A DNA stretch of 64,000 nucleotides from assembly GCA_007258455.2 (NCBI GenBank), contig VDFB02321265.1, positions 205,727-269,726 on the forward strand. Direction: 5' to 3'. The DNA comes from Sequoia sempervirens. Taxonomy: Eukaryota; Streptophyta; Pinopsida; Cupressales; Cupressaceae. A program made the translations under genes and the position numbers. The notes below the pieces were generated by a model. It worked only from the letters and a program-made list of their open reading frames with translations. It was not told the origin of the DNA and made no database searches. Positions 34,820 to 47,745 of this stretch are shown piece by piece (the stretch's first letter is position 1; each line of letters opens with the position of its first letter).

Positions 34820-35421
34820 TGTAATGAAGCTAAGGTAGTGGAACAACTTCCTATACTAAACTTGAGAGAGAATAATGCAAAAAATTTATAGATCTTTAAT
34901 AGTTGCAAAACTTAAACAAAAATAAACACAAATATCATGCATACCACAACTCAATGATTTATGTGGGGAAAACCCTTTTGGGAGAAAAATAAAAGACTCC
35001 AAAAGTCACCCAATATATTTTTTAGAAATCAAAAGATTACAATATACTTGTAGAGAAAACTTCTCACAGGAGTATCACCACCAGAGATCAAGAGACAACA
35101 CGACTACTATTAGACTCTCAAAATACACCCTCGTTGCTTATAACAAACTTTTTGGAACCTTCTAGAATTAGGGTTTTACAAAGTCATTTTTCATTTGATG
35201 TGTTAATGGAAAAACCTTGACATGTTAGCCAGAAAAAACCTTGATGTGTCAATGGAAAAAAACCTTGAAACGTCAGCAAAAAATTTTTTGGGGCATTGCC
35301 TTGAACCCCACGTCTTGTTACTAGTGTACATTATTTGCATGATCAATCACCACATACCAACATACATCCTATCAACAATAAACTATATATAATTTCAAGG
35401 TTGAGATACATTTTCCCAACA
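34820..35421 (-). repeat. copia LTR, right (5' LTR of the element)
   Basis: TGTAATGAAGCTAAGG to TTTTCCCAACA. Pairs with 18897-19492. CCATA follows, against CCACA on the far left. Confidence 0.92.
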
Positions 35422-36122
35422 CCATAGAGCATAGAGATTATTCCACATCCTATGCAACACAAAAAAACTAAAATTGGTATGTTCTTTGGGATGCATCCCC
35501 AATATTTTTTTCCTCATTCCAATACTCAAGACATTTTGAGAATGCAAGGAAACCTTGAAAAATATCCTTGATATCCCTAATTTTTTCCCATACTTATCCC
35601 AAAAATGTATGAAAAATGTAGGTTATTCAATTGTCAATTGGTTTCAAAAAAATCAAAACAAAAAAAATTAATGTTTTCTTGTGGGTCCCACACCACACTT
35701 ATCCCTAAATGAGAAAGAAATCCCCCCTCTTTAATTCTAATTCATGCTTACATGTCAAAACGAATTGTAGCTAATTTTGAGGGAAACAATCCTTTTTAGT
35801 ATGGTTTGAAGGTGTAGCTATATAAATCAAAACTAGGACAAAATTAATGAGCAATTGAGTGATGAGATAAAAAACAAGTCGAATAATTAAGTTTTTTTTT
35901 CTTTTTTTACTAATTTTTTCAAACTTTGAGGAATAAACTATTTTTTCTATTTTTAATTTACACTTGCATTATTTTTACATAAATAAAATGCATAAGGTAT
36001 CAAGAGTAGTGAACATGAAATGAAAGAAACAAATTTTAGAGTTCTAGCCTCAACTAGTGGTTCATCAAGATGTAGGAATGATTTGGATGAATGAGAACAA
36101 CCAAAACATATATTTGACTATC
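35422..36122. other. AT-rich flank, nothing recognised
   Basis: This is the resumed target DNA of the copia element. It holds A/T runs but no domain, RNA gene or element end. It is bounded on the right by the second gypsy LTR. Confidence 0.6.
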
Positions 36123-37111
36123 TGATGCAGGGGCATCCACGGTCAATGACAATCCTCATCAACCAAAAATAAATCATTTTAATTTCCTAAGGTTTGGTAG
36201 TTTTGAAGGTGTTGAATAAGTTGTAATATTAGGCCTAAATAATATATTAAATAATTGGTCTTATCATAATGTTGCAATATTTTGGTGTAGGAGATAGTTT
36301 AGGAGGTAATTTTGAAATGTGAAATTCAAAAAAGGCAATCTGGCATGGATTTTTGGGAGTTACAAGTTAAGACAACCCATTAAAGCTCCTCAACTGTAGC
36401 ATGGAAATTTTGGGTTTCCATATTGAGTTGATTGTTGCCTTTTCCAAGTTGGGACCTATTTGCTAGGAGTGGGAATCCAATTTTTCAATTATTCTTGGCA
36501 ATTTCTTGGGGTAGTTTCAATTATGATTTTTGAGAATTTAATATTTTATTCCATTCATTATTAAGGCATTTTTCTAGGTTGGACATGGGAGATGGGAGTT
36601 ACAAGAAAGGGGGGTAGTGGATGCATTATTGAAGGTGACTTGACAATTTGAAGAAGATGATTGTTCTAGATTTTTGGAGAGAGAGAAAGTAGGCGTGTAT
36701 TTTCTTGGAGAGAAGGGAGAAGAAATTTTAGTGGAAAGTTTGAAGGTGTGTTGCAGCAAAAAATGGATTATGATATCCTTGGTTGAAGATCAACAAGGTT
36801 GATTATTGAAGAATGCAGATTGAAGAGTCAATTTTACAGTGCGGGAAGATGATTTGAAGAAGAAGAATCTATAGATTGTCTTTGATGTTCTTTTCTATCA
36901 CATTGAAGATTTAAATCTATTTTTTAATGTTTGTTATTCAACCTATATGACTGCAAAAACTTATGTAATAAGATTTCATTGAAGTTGTGTAACATTGTTG
37001 CAAATTGAATAAAGAATATCAAATCTATTGTTGATTTTTTTACATTATGTTTGTTATTGATGATGTTGAAAATATTTTGTGAGAGGGTTGTGTGAGAAAC
37101 CTCTTGCATTA
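36123..37111 (+). repeat. 5' LTR of the second gypsy element
   Basis: It starts TGATGCAGGGGCATCC, like the LTR at 4521, and ends near CTTGCATTA. The primer-like TGATACCGGAGTAGG (37113-37127) follows, a decayed form of TGGTATCAGAGCAGG. Length is about 989 bp. No partner is in the window. Confidence 0.72.
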
Positions 37112-37207
37112 ATGATACCGGAGTAGGTTGTTCTTGAGTTTGTAGGAAAAGTGCTAAAGTGAGGTAGTTTGTAGCAGGACCTATGAGTTGTGGGTTGTGA
37201 GAAAATG

Positions 37208-39116
37208 TTATCCAAGAGCATCTACCAAACACCACAAATCATTAGGGTACTACTAACCCAAACTCAATTGGAGAATATCAAATTAAACAAACACCATTGA
37301 TTCACTTAACTTTTCAACAAATTCCATACAATTTCACTTAAAACTTCAAGGCTATCAACAAGCCAAACACCACATCAATATTCCAATCCTTTATCAAACT
37401 AAAATTCACCTTAACCAACATCAAATAGACATAAACAACACAAATACCTTGAAGGAAAGCTCTGAACATTCAACTTGACCATTTTGCATACTTAAGTTAC
37501 CAATTTTGCACCATAAATCCGTCATAGTTCAAACACCAATCCAACAAGTATTGTAACTAAATGCCTTCCAATCTATTGGTACATCTTTAACAACATCATT
37601 TAAACAACTACAATACCAAGATAATCTCTTAAATCACTATATTGACAAAATTACACCTTCTTGCAGTCAAACACCATTTGGCACCTTTTGGATCATATTG
37701 CTCAAAACATCAAATTTGCAAGTTTCCTTTCTAAACCTTTCCCCAAACATTTAGACACCTTTAACCACCTCAATAAGATAGTTTCTAAACTTTTTCAACC
37801 ATTCTTTTCACTATTCCAACAAAATCTCAATTCCTAGCATTCAAAGACCACACTTCTAGTAGCATTGTATCATAGCTAAATCAGGTATACCAACCAATAC
37901 ACATTGAAACTCCATGAAAATAAAATAAAATTTGGAAACCCATTTATATCAATTTAAACATATCTCAACATTAGATATCTTTGCTTTAGAAAAAACATCA
38001 GAACAATTCATTGTCCCCTACATTTAAACTACCAAATAGGTCAAATTATAAAACCAAGTCATCTCAAAACAACTCATCAATCCCCTAAACCCACAAATAG
38101 TCTTAGAGAAGGGTCCAAAAATGAAAAATTCAATTAACACTTGAACACTTTTACCATTCTTTGAGTCTCAAAATGCAAACCCTTGGTTATAGGCTGAATA
38201 AGGCTTAAAGAGTGAGGTTTTAATGAAATTTTGTCTTCTTGTCCTCACACCAACCTGACACTACCTCAAACTTGTTTGATTATGTTTGCATGTTCTCTAG
38301 TAACCTTTTCCAAATCCCAAAAATTGATATATCTTCAAACCCTTGACTATAGCAACATCAAATGAATGGAAACCCTTCAAATTCCCCTATAGCAGCAACT
38401 TAATCATTGCATTCTTGTTTCCCATGTACCTACACACATGTTCAAAACTTAAAACATCCTAAATCAATCTACTCCATCAATCTACAAAGACTAATTTGGA
38501 GGAGTAGTGAACATTTACTTAATTGACTCTCAAAACCCTGTTTTAAGGGTTTTTTATTGATCTATAGAGAATACCTTCAAACAAATGTTCTACACTATCA
38601 AATCTCTCCTAGATGGATTTAAAGAAAGGATAATTCATTGATCTATCAAGAACACTAAGGTTTAAAACCTAAATCTTCTGCCCAAACTGTACAAATGGAT
38701 GAACAATTGAAAGAAACTCATAAAATTACTAAACATGGTACTTTTATTGATTGTAAATCTTCAAGAATACAAAGGACGATCTTTTACTCGCCTTCTACAA
38801 GATTTTATAGATGTTTCCAAATAAATAACTTCTGTTTCAAATTCTTTCACCAACCAAAACCTTTCTTTTTCCCTCATGACCCTTCAACTTCTTGATTTTT
38901 TCTTTTTGTTGCATTTTACAGTATTGCATTGACAACTTTAGCAAGTTTTGCAAGTTTTTGTTTTTTCCACTATTTTTACCACCTAAGAACTATTTGAGAT
39001 TTAAATACATCAAATATGACCTCTCATGACCTTTTACAATGATTTTACACTTGAAAGTTCATTTTTTACAAATTTTCCAATTAAAGGCATCTAGTGAGCA
39101 AGGTGCTCTTGCACCA
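37208..39116 (-). repeat. Left LTR of the long-LTR element
   Basis: It begins TTATCCAAGAGC, aligned with TGATGTAGGAGC in the right LTR, and ends GGTGCTCTTGCACCA. Length 1909 bp. No ORF of note. Confidence 0.9.
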
Positions 39117-39824
39117 TACAACTAACCAACAAAAAATTTCCAATTCCCTTGGAAACATATTGTATCAACAACTTCAAAATTGCCTTGGATTGCTTCCTCT
39201 TCCTTGCTCTTGAATCTTTGTCTTTGTTTTTTCCTTCAACTCTATCTTCATCTCTGACTCTTCTTTCCTTCTCGCGTCTATTGCCTTCTCTCTTTTTTGT
39301 TTATCAGGTTCACAATCATCTTCTCTTTCAAAGGACACAAGACTGCCCTTTCACCACTCTCAACTTTCCACTAACTCTTTCTCCACCAAAGGACACAAGA
39401 CTATCCTTCCACTTTGCTTTTCCAAGCAATCTTTCCTCTTTCTTTACAATTCATCCTTGACCTTCTCTGACCAATCATATTTTCTTATTCTCATCTACTC
39501 CCATCAGTGGAGTACTCTGCAGGCTACAACCTCAAGTGCTTCTTCAGTCAGATATCCATCTCTCTTAATACCTCACCACATAACTCAAGAACTCAACAAA
39601 CCATCCATCTTACCCAACAACAAATCCTGAAGATGCCTCACCCTCTTTACTTTGCACCTTCTACCCAACTTAATCTCCATTGAAGGATGGTGACCACAAA
39701 CCTCAGCTTGTCTGCCAACACACAAATTCTCAGAAACCTTTTTCTCTACAGCTAGATGGATCAAGCACCTACAACCAACCAACAACTCAACCAATTATCA
39801 GAAATAGGTAGCTCTGATACCAAT
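39117..39824. other. Short body of the long-LTR element
   Basis: It holds CTTT-rich sequence with a small direct repeat AAAGGACACAAGACT (39337 and 39390). Open frames of about 70-100 codons on either strand resemble no known protein. The minus-strand primer site TGGTATCAGAGC is at 39811-39822. Confidence 0.7.
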
Positions 39825-41737
39825 TGATGTAGGAGCATCTACCAAACACCACAACTCATCAGGGTACTACTGACCCAAACTCAATTAGAGAAGATCAAAT
39901 TAAACAAACACCATTGATTCACTTAACTTTTCAACAAATTCCATACAATTTCACTTAAAACTTCAAGGCTATCAACAAGCCAAAACACCACATCAATATT
40001 CCAATCCTTTATCAAACTCAAATTCACCTTAACCAGAATCAAATAGACAAAAACAACACAAATACCATGAAGGAAAGCTCTGAACATTCAACTTGACCAT
40101 TCTGCATACTTAAGTTACCAATTTTGCACCATAAATCCATCATAGTTCAAACACCAATCCAACAAGTATTGTAACTAAACCTCTTCCAATCTATTGGTAC
40201 ATCTTTAACAACATCATTTAAACAAATACAATACCAAGACAATCTCTTAAATCACTTTATTGACAAAATTACACCTTCTTGCAGTCAAACACCATTTGGC
40301 ACCTTTTGGATCATATTGCTCAAAACATCAAATTTTCAAGTTTCCTTTCTAAACCTTTCCCCAAACATTTAGACACCTTTGACGACCTCAATAAGATAGT
40401 TTCCAAACTTTTACAACCATTCTTTTCACTATTCCAATAAAATCTCAATTCCTAGCATTCAAAGACCACACTTCTAGTAGCATTGTAACATAGCTAAATC
40501 GGGTATACCAACCAATACACATTGAAACTCCATAAAAAAAAAAAAATTTGGAAACCCATTTATATCAATTTAAACATATCTCAATATTAGATATCTTTGC
40601 TTTAGAAAAAACATTAGAACAATTCATTGTCACCTGCATTTAAACTACCAAATAGGTCAAATTATAAAACCAAGTCATCTCAAAACAACTCATCAATCCC
40701 CTAAACCCACAAATAGTCTTAGAGAAGGGTGAAAAAATGAAAAATTCAATTAACACTTGAACACTTTTATTATTTTTTGAGTCTCAAAATGTAAACCCTT
40801 GGTTATAGGCTGAATAAGGCTTAAAGAGTGAGGGTTTAATGAAAGTTTGTCTTCCTGTCCTCACACCAACCTACCACTACCTCAAACTTGTTTGATTATG
40901 TTTGCATGTGCTCTAGTAACATTTTCCAAACCCAAACAATCAATATATCTTCAAACCATTGACTATAGCAACATCAAATGGATGGAAACCCTTCAAATTC
41001 CCCTATAGCAGCAACTTAATCATTGCATTCTTGGTTCCCCTGTACCTACACACATGTTCAAAACTTAAAAAATCCTAAATCAATCTACTCCACTGATCTA
41101 CAAAGACTAATTCAGTGGAGTAGTGAACATTTACTTAATTGACTCTCAAAACCATGTTTTAAGGGTTTGTGATTGATCTATAGAGAATACCTTCAAACGA
41201 ATGTTCTACACTATCAAATCTCTCCTAGATGGATTTAAAGAAAGGCTAACTCACTTATCTATTATCTATCAAGAACACTAAGGTTTAAAACCTAAATCTT
41301 CTACCCAAACTGTACAAATGGATGAACAACAAAAAGAAACTTAGAAAATTACTAAACAGGGTACTTTTATTGATTGTAAATCTTCAAGAATACAAAGGAT
41401 GATATTTTTCTCACCTTCTACAAGATTTTATAGATGTTTCCAAACAAATAACTGCCTTTTCAACTTCTTTCACTGATCACAACCTTTCTTTTTCCCTCAT
41501 GACCCTTCAACTTCTTGATTTTTGCTTTTTGTTGCATTTTACAATATTGCATTGACAACTTTAGCAATTTTACAAGTTTTTGTTTTCCCACTATTTTGAC
41601 CACATAATACCTATTTGAGATTTAAATACATCAAATATGACCTCTCATGACCTTTTACAATTCTTTTACACTTGAAAGTTCAATTTTTACAAATATTCCA
41701 ATTAAAGGCATCTAGTGAGCAAGGTGCTCCTAAACCA
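39825..41737 (-). repeat. Right LTR of the long-LTR element
   Basis: TGATGTAGGAGC to GGTGCTCCTAAACCA, 1913 bp. It pairs with 37208-39116. Gypsy gag begins immediately after. Confidence 0.92.
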
Positions 41738-41739
41738 AA

Positions 41740-43289
41740 ATGCCTCCAAGAGTAGCACCACAAGGTAGGGGTAGAGGTGGAGGTAGAAACCCTCCTAGAT
41801 TTGATGATTTAGGAGACATGAGAAGGAAATTTGAAATAATACAAGAAGAGCTATGTAAAGCTCTTAAATAGAGAAGAGGAGAAGTTGTGAGTGAAGATGA
41901 ATATGATACTTCTAGTCAGTCAAGTGGTGGAAAAAATGCAACAACAAAAGTTGCAAATGATCCTTTAATTGTTGTACATTCAAGAATTAGAAGAAGACAA
42001 AAATTTTATGTTCAAACTTTTAGTGGAAATTTTAATGTTGAAGAGTTGATATATTGGATCAATGATATGGAAGAATACTTTGAGTTTGAGGAGATTGAAG
42101 ATCCTGACAAAGTAAATTATCCTAAGACAAAGATGAAGGTTAATGAAAATATATGGTGGAGAGAAGTTCAACTTGATAGAGGAAGAAGATGAAAGGAAAA
42201 GATTACAAAGTGGGATAGAATGGTTGATAAACTTAAGAGACAATTTATTCCAATGGATTATGGGTTGGAATTATTAAAGAAGATGCATGGATTGAGACAA
42301 CAAGGAAAATCAGTTAAGGAATACATTGAGGAGTTTCACACTATTTTGATTAGAATGGGACATTCATAAGTAGAAAATGGGAAGGTAGAATGATACATCA
42401 ACATATTGAATCCAAGAATTCAAGGAGAACTAAGTTTGGTAAGAATTTTTAATTTTAAAGAAGCTTATCAATTTTCTTTGAAAGTTGAGGAAAAGTTGAA
42501 TAGAAAATTTGAGAATAAATAAAAAGGAAAGGGTAGAGCTTATGTGAAGAAAAATGAGGATAAAAATCATATTGAAGACACTAAGGATATAAAAGATGAA
42601 AGAGGGGAGAGTTCAAACAAATCTGGTGATCATAATTTCAGAGGAAGAGGAAGATCGAGTAGAGGATTCAGAAGAGGAGGCTTTCATGGAACTTGTTACC
42701 AATGTGGATAAGATGGAAATAAAGCATATTATTTCCCTTATAATCATGATGGAATAAATAGAGGGACTAAACATAGTGTAAGAGAAGAAAATGTAAATGA
42801 AGAAGATGTGGAATCATCACATTTAGAAGATGTAGAAAGTGGAGAAGTACTTGTTACAAGAAGAGCCCTGATGAACGAAGGAAAGGAACAAGATCAAAGG
42901 AAAAGATTATTTCAAACAAGATTTAAGTGTGAAGGTAAAGTATGTAATGTGATTATTGATGGTGTTAGTACTGACAATCTTCTTTTTGAAGGAATGGTGT
43001 ATAAATTGCAATTGGAAAGGAGAAGGCACCCACATCCATACATGATTGCTTGGTTGTTGGATGACCATATAGTTTTGGTAAATGAATAATGTTTGGTAAA
43101 ATTTAAGATTGGTGATTATCATGATGAATTTTTGTGTGATATAATGTCTATGTATGTTTATCACTTGTTATTGGGAAGACCTTGGCAGTTTGATAGGTGT
43201 GAAGTGCATGATTGGTATGTCAATACATACTCCTTGACTAAGGATGGAATCAAGAAAAATTTGAAGCCCTTAAGTAATGAAGAAGGTAA
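41740..43289 (+). pseudogene. Second gypsy gag and protease
   Basis: The start at 41740 lies in the AAATG duplication and opens MPPRVAPQGRGRGGGRN. The gag core includes SGNFNVEELIYWINDMEEYFE (about 42022-42085, cited as SGNFNVEELIYW and DMEEYFE), KWDRMVDKLKRQFIP and LRQQGKSVKEYIEEF. A zinc knuckle at about 42694 reads CYQCG, stop, DGNKAYYF, so the His and last Cys are lost. The protease motif VIIDGVSTDNLLFEGM is at about 42949-42996, followed by LLLGRPWQFDR (about 43165-43197) and LTKDGIKKNLKPL. There are about six stops. Coding ends abruptly at the copia insertion. Confidence 0.88.
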
Positions 43290-43798
43290 TGTCAGAAATA
43301 TGAATAGATTGAATAACCAAGATCTTCTATGAGAGAGATAAGCTATAAAATTGTAAATGAAATAATGCAATTATAGACCCGAGATTCCAAGAGATGTGCA
43401 AATGTCAAAATGATAAGATTGCATTGGGAGCTTAAATAAAATATACAAAATAATGACTGCATGCATCAAGGTGCATGTATGTCAAAGTATGCAACAATGC
43501 AAGAGAATGAAGAAAATACAAGCTACGTAGTAAGTTTATATATAACTAAGGAGATGATGGAGGTGGCAAATCCAACCAATAGGAATTAACAACCAAAAGT
43601 GGATATGGACCACCAAAAGTGGAGATGGCCACAAAAAGTGGAAAGTGTTCCACCCATTAAGGAAGGGGACACCATATCACTTATCTCCTAGTTATTAACT
43701 CACTTATTATCCTAATAAATCTTAATTAAGTGTAGGAAAAACCTAGGACTAAGGGAAAATAAATTAACCCACTAGGAAAATAAAAACCTACACCAACA
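43290..43798 (-). repeat. Left LTR of the gag-only copia element
   Basis: TGTCAGAAATATG to CTACACCAACA, 509 bp. It pairs with 47746-48255 (about 90% by eye). Confidence 0.9.
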
Positions 43799-43810
43799 CC
43801 CCCCTTAAGT
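43799..43810 (-). promoter_or_regulatory. Polypurine tract of the gag-only copia element
   Basis: The minus strand reads ACTTAAGGGGGG directly before the LTR start TGTTGG. Confidence 0.85.
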
Positions 43811-43893
43811 GCAACTTAGGAGGATGCAAAAGATTATGGGTCTTGAAAAATGAAGCCATGTTAGGTACCCATGTACATATAAAATTCGGCTCT

Positions 43894-44418
43894 AGGAAAA
43901 TTCACTGCCAGCAATTCACTGAGGCAGAAAATTAACCGCCATTAATATTTTTTATATATTTGAAAATTTTGAATTTTTTTCAAAAGAATAATTTGATTTA
44001 TGATAATAAAAAATTAATGGCATTAACTTTAGAGAATTTGATTTACGATAATAAAACTAAAAATATTTTTCAATATATTTTATTTTATCATCATAATTGA
44101 TTTATGAGAATAAAAATAAAAATATTTTTCAATATTATTATTGAGATAAACAGGTAAAAAAAAATCTTAGAGGGTATCTCCATAAATCAATAATTATTAT
44201 TGAGATGAATAGAAATTACTATGGGTAAAGTATTTTTATTGTTTGCAAATATTAAGATGAATAGAAATTACAGAGGTGAAAATAAACATAAAAATAAATT
44301 GTAACATTGGTGAATTTTTTTATTTTTTTTAAGTTTCAAAGTTATAGAAATATATATTAAAAAATATTAATGGAGGTTAATTTTCTGCCTCAGTGAATTG
44401 TTGGCAGTGAATTTTACT
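43894..44418. mobile_element. MITE-like insert with long terminal inverted repeats
   Basis: The left end AGGAAAATTCACTGCC, continuing through GCAATTCACTGAGGCAG and AAAATTAACC, is mirrored at the right end (about 44350-44418) with only a few changes, giving arms of about 65 bp. The interior is AT-rich and has no ORF. The target duplication could not be fixed. Confidence 0.75.
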
Positions 44419-44520
44419 TGGCCATGAATTTGTCACATGGCGGTGAATTTTCCTATGGTGAATTGCTGGTGGTGAATTTTCCGTCGGTGAATTGCTGGCA
44501 GTGAATTTGTCGTATGCCAT
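44419..44520. repeat. GTGAATTTT/GTGAATTGCTGG repeat tail
   Basis: GTGAATTT or GTGAATTG recurs about six times between 44406 and 44515, spaced 15-25 bp. It extends the terminal motif of the adjacent MITE-like insert outward. Confidence 0.65.
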
Positions 44521-45190
44521 AAAATTCCCCCCCTCCCAAAGATGAATAAGCCCCATCCCACAAAATGGAAGTACATCCCCTCATAATAGAGAGAGAAATG
44601 AAGTGGAAGGAAAAAGAATCCCCCCCAAAGAGATCCAATGGTAGATGCTCAAAACTAAATGTAGAAGATTGTCCATGACCATCGAATAACATTCCTCCCC
44701 TTAGGAAGAAACAAAACCAATGACATATGTGAGCTATCTCCCCACTCCTGAAAGGAATGTTTAGGAAGAAAACTCAAGATGTATGGAGTCTTTGAACTTG
44801 ACTCAATTGTCCCCATGTCGATGTTGAAAGATATCACAATCAAATCAAGTGTTCTAGGCCACATTGCTGAAAATGAAAACTCAAAATCTCCTAGGGACTA
44901 ATGTAGAACACCTACCAAAGACTCAAGTATCTCCTTTGAAGATGTCTCCTCCAAATGATGATCCAAAGTATCCACACTCATGTCAAATTGTAATGAATTA
45001 TCATGTAAAGAATGAACAAGAGGGTCAAAGTTTTCCCTCACACCAACTGAAGAAGAATCAACTTTGTCAAAGAGAAGATGAATATCATCAATAGTGTCTC
45101 CTAAATCTGCAGTATGCATCTCCATAAACAAGTTTGAAATACTTGTCAAGAGATCATCTCAAGTTGAATCTAAAAGAAAAATTATGTCCT
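44521..45190 (-). pseudogene. C-terminal extension of the gag-only copia polyprotein
   Basis: The minus strand is open in pieces (45149-44898, 44864-44655) with an acidic, Ser/Asp/His-rich composition, such as DLGDTIDDIHLLFDKVDSS. It continues the frame of the protease region but matches no integrase or RT motif. I do not recognise it. It could be a novel C-terminal domain or a scrambled remnant. Confidence 0.45.
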
Positions 45191-46752
45191 ACTGCAAAGA
45201 ATCATTGGAAGCTTTCGAAGAAGCAACACTAGAATTTGAAGTAGCAACAATAGATGGAGGAGATGGAATACAAGGTTCAAGAACTGGATCACTTGTGAGA
45301 ATTCTGAAGTTCAAGTAACCAAAATTATCCTCAAAATAAAATTTCACACTAGAAGTGTGATCATCATCCAAAGGATCAAAGCCATCATCATGAACAAAAT
45401 ATGAAAAGGTGTACAACCGAGATGCATGATCAACCACCCTAGTAGCAATTATCTCTTTGTGCCTCTCCAAATCTTTGATAAGAACTAAATAAGGAGTGAA
45501 TTCCATAGTCTTTCCTGCTTTGCTATGAGTAACTTGATAGATGGAAAGAAGATTATTAGACAAATGAGGTATGCAAAATACATCATTGAAAGTACCATCC
45601 CCTATATCAATAGATCCCTTCCCAATTACATTCATATATGTATTGTTACCCATCAAAATAGGTGGCATAACACAAGGCTCAAAAGAAGAGAACATGGACT
45701 ATGAAGAAGCCATATGATGAGAAGCTCTTGAATCTAGAAGTCATCTCCCTAATCCAATACTCATAGAAGCACAAAGAGATTTTCCTTTATGTTTTTCTGA
45801 TGTAGAAGCATAACTAGCATGACCTTTTTTCCTTTTTCTTTGTAGATTCTTGATTTGATGAAGATTGAGATTTAGTGACCTCTTTATTACTCTTCTTAAG
45901 GAGATGTGTGAGGTGATCAATTTGTTTCTTCATACATTTATATTCATCATGACCAAGTTTCTTACAATAAGCACATTTTACCTTCTCCTTCTTAGATTGG
46001 CTTTGATTTGAAAAAGGTTTATTTTCTTCATTAGAATTAGGCCCAAAGACACATATGAAGCATTCTCTCCTTGATTCTTTTGTTTCTTACTTTTTTTGCC
46101 ATTATCTTGCTAATCTTTAGTGCCTTGACTTGCAACCAAAGCATGAAACTTAGAAGATTTGATAGTACCCATTTGAACCAACTTGTTCTATTCTTTTGTG
46201 AGTTCATTAGCAAACACATCAAGAGAAGGCATTTTGTAGGATGATCCTAAAGCACTTTTAGTGGCATAGATTGTAGAAACAAATATTGAATAATCTGGAC
46301 CAAGTTTAGATAGAATACTTAAGATCAATTGTTTATCATCTTTCTCAATTCCACACTATTTCAATTGCAATCTTATCACCTTTAGTTTGGTGAAGAAGTC
46401 TTGTATTGTATCAAAACTTGAAGGATTTAAACCTATTAGCTCATCCTCCAATTTATTACCTCTTATTTCATCTTGTGCACCAAATACTTTTTCCAATTTT
46501 TTCCAAACTTCATTTGGTGTAGATAAATATTCAACATGAAAGAGAAAATTTGGAGATACATGCATGCATAAGGTTCCAAATGCTTCATCACACTTATTAA
46601 ACCATTTTGTCTTTTCTACATCAATTGTTCATTCAGTTTCTAGTTCCATTGCTACCCTATACAATCCATACTTTTGCAAGTAGAGCAAAATTTTACTTTT
46701 CCAATAAAAATGGTTATAGGGTGTTAATATAGGAGTTGTTGTTTGATCCATT
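45191..46752 (-). pseudogene. gag and protease of the gag-only copia element
   Basis: Gag starts at 46752 (MDQTTTPILTPYNHFYWKSK) with the W-containing opening. EVWKKLEKVFGAQDE (about 46480-46530) and SFDTIQDFFTKLKVIRLQLK follow. The zinc knuckle CAYCKKLGHDEYKC at about 45937-45978 is complete (CX2CX4HX4C). The protease-like region runs from about 45760, with MGNNTYMNVIGKGSIDIGDG and VFCIPHLSNNLLSIYQV (45695-45520) as late protease blocks; the catalytic motif itself is unclear because of a break near 45730. The tail is acidic (HDDGFDPLDDDH). Stops occur at about five places. Confidence 0.82.
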
Positions 46753-47745
46753 TTAGGTAGAAAAGAAGAAATTTTTTGGGTGCACAAAAAGAGAAATTAA
46801 GATGCAAAAGAGAGACCAAGAGACACCCCCCATTTCCAGTAGTCTTAGAAATCCCCCCCCCTCAAGATATTACAATGTTGGCACTTTATTATTAGTGTGT
46901 TTACAAAGTCTTTTCCAAGGTACAATGCTCAATAGGCCCACAATGACCAAAATTATAAATTTTGATACAAAATGAACTAGAGACAAAATATGAAAAAATT
47001 ATCCCTATAGATATGTAGTACTTTTCAATACCTTTCCAATACCTATTCGTTTCCAAAAAATAGAGCTTCGAGGCAAAAGTTATGGCTCATTGAAGAAAAA
47101 ATGCAACAATATCTAGCAGAAAATAGAAAAAATTATTTTCGAAACCTCTTTAGATTGAAAGTACTCATCTCTAGATTTCCAATGATATCTTGTTTTCCAA
47201 AAAAAGACACCGTGGTGAAAAGTTATGATTTTTTTCAAAATGGTTGAATTTAGTCTATAGTGATGATCCCCTTGACAAAATAAAAATTTGCCAAAAATCA
47301 ATTTTTCCTAAAATAGAAAAATTATATATGAGAATAGGAGGTTTTGGGCCTTCTAAATGCAATGGCAAGGTCTGTTTGGGCCAAAAATTCTCTTGCAAAA
47401 AGCTACTCACTAGATCTGAGCTTCAAATCCTTGTTTGCTATTGTGTTATATGGTGGCCAAATTGAGTGAAATAAAAGCCAAATCTAAATTTCTTGAGCCT
47501 CCTAGATGAAATGAGTCAATAATTTTTTTTTCTACTATAGCTAGAATAGCTCCAATCACTGGATCTCACCAAAAACACACATACAAATATAGGATTAATA
47601 GATCTTCATAATTCCTTTCTTATTCTCCAAATCATTTTAAATGCAAGAGAAGAGCATACAAGAATTTCCAAGATCATACAAAAATCCAATCTCTTAATTA
47701 GGAATCCAAGTACTCAAAACTCTCAAAATCTAAGCTCTAATATCA
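46753..47745 (-). other. 5' leader of the gag-only copia element
   Basis: Non-coding leader between gag and the primer site. It has AT-rich sequence with two similar AAAA-TTATG...AAAAGTTATG segments (about 47070 and 47215). The primer-like site TGATATTAGAGC is at 47734-47745 on the minus strand. Confidence 0.6.

Larger units (their letters stand above)
18897..35421 (-). mobile_element. Near-complete Ty1/copia element, minus strand
   Basis: LTRs at 18897-19492 and 34820-35421 bound gag, protease, integrase, RT and RNase H in copia order on the minus strand. The primer site next to the right LTR and a polypurine tract next to the left LTR fix the orientation. Flanking duplications are CCACA and CCATA (one mismatch). 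Long stretches of every domain remain open with only a few stops, so it is the best-preserved autonomous element here. Its integrase is split by the element at 22014-33138. Without that insert the copia would be about 5.4 kb, normal for the group. Confidence 0.93.
37208..41737 (-). mobile_element. Non-autonomous element with 1.9 kb LTRs and 0.7 kb body
   Basis: LTRs at 37208-39116 and 39825-41737 match closely along their length (about 95% by eye). The exact duplication AAATG (37203-37207 and 41738-41742) flanks it and overlaps the gag start codon of the second gypsy element. A tRNA-Met type primer site (39811-39822, minus strand) sits next to the right LTR. The body is only 708 bp with no recognised protein, so it depends on other elements for movement. 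Confidence 0.9.

Noticed and set aside
39149..39460. A 103-codon plus-strand frame in the body of the long-LTR element
   Set aside because: It is a Ser/Leu/Phe-rich frame from CTTT-rich DNA, opposite to the element's direction, with no domain.
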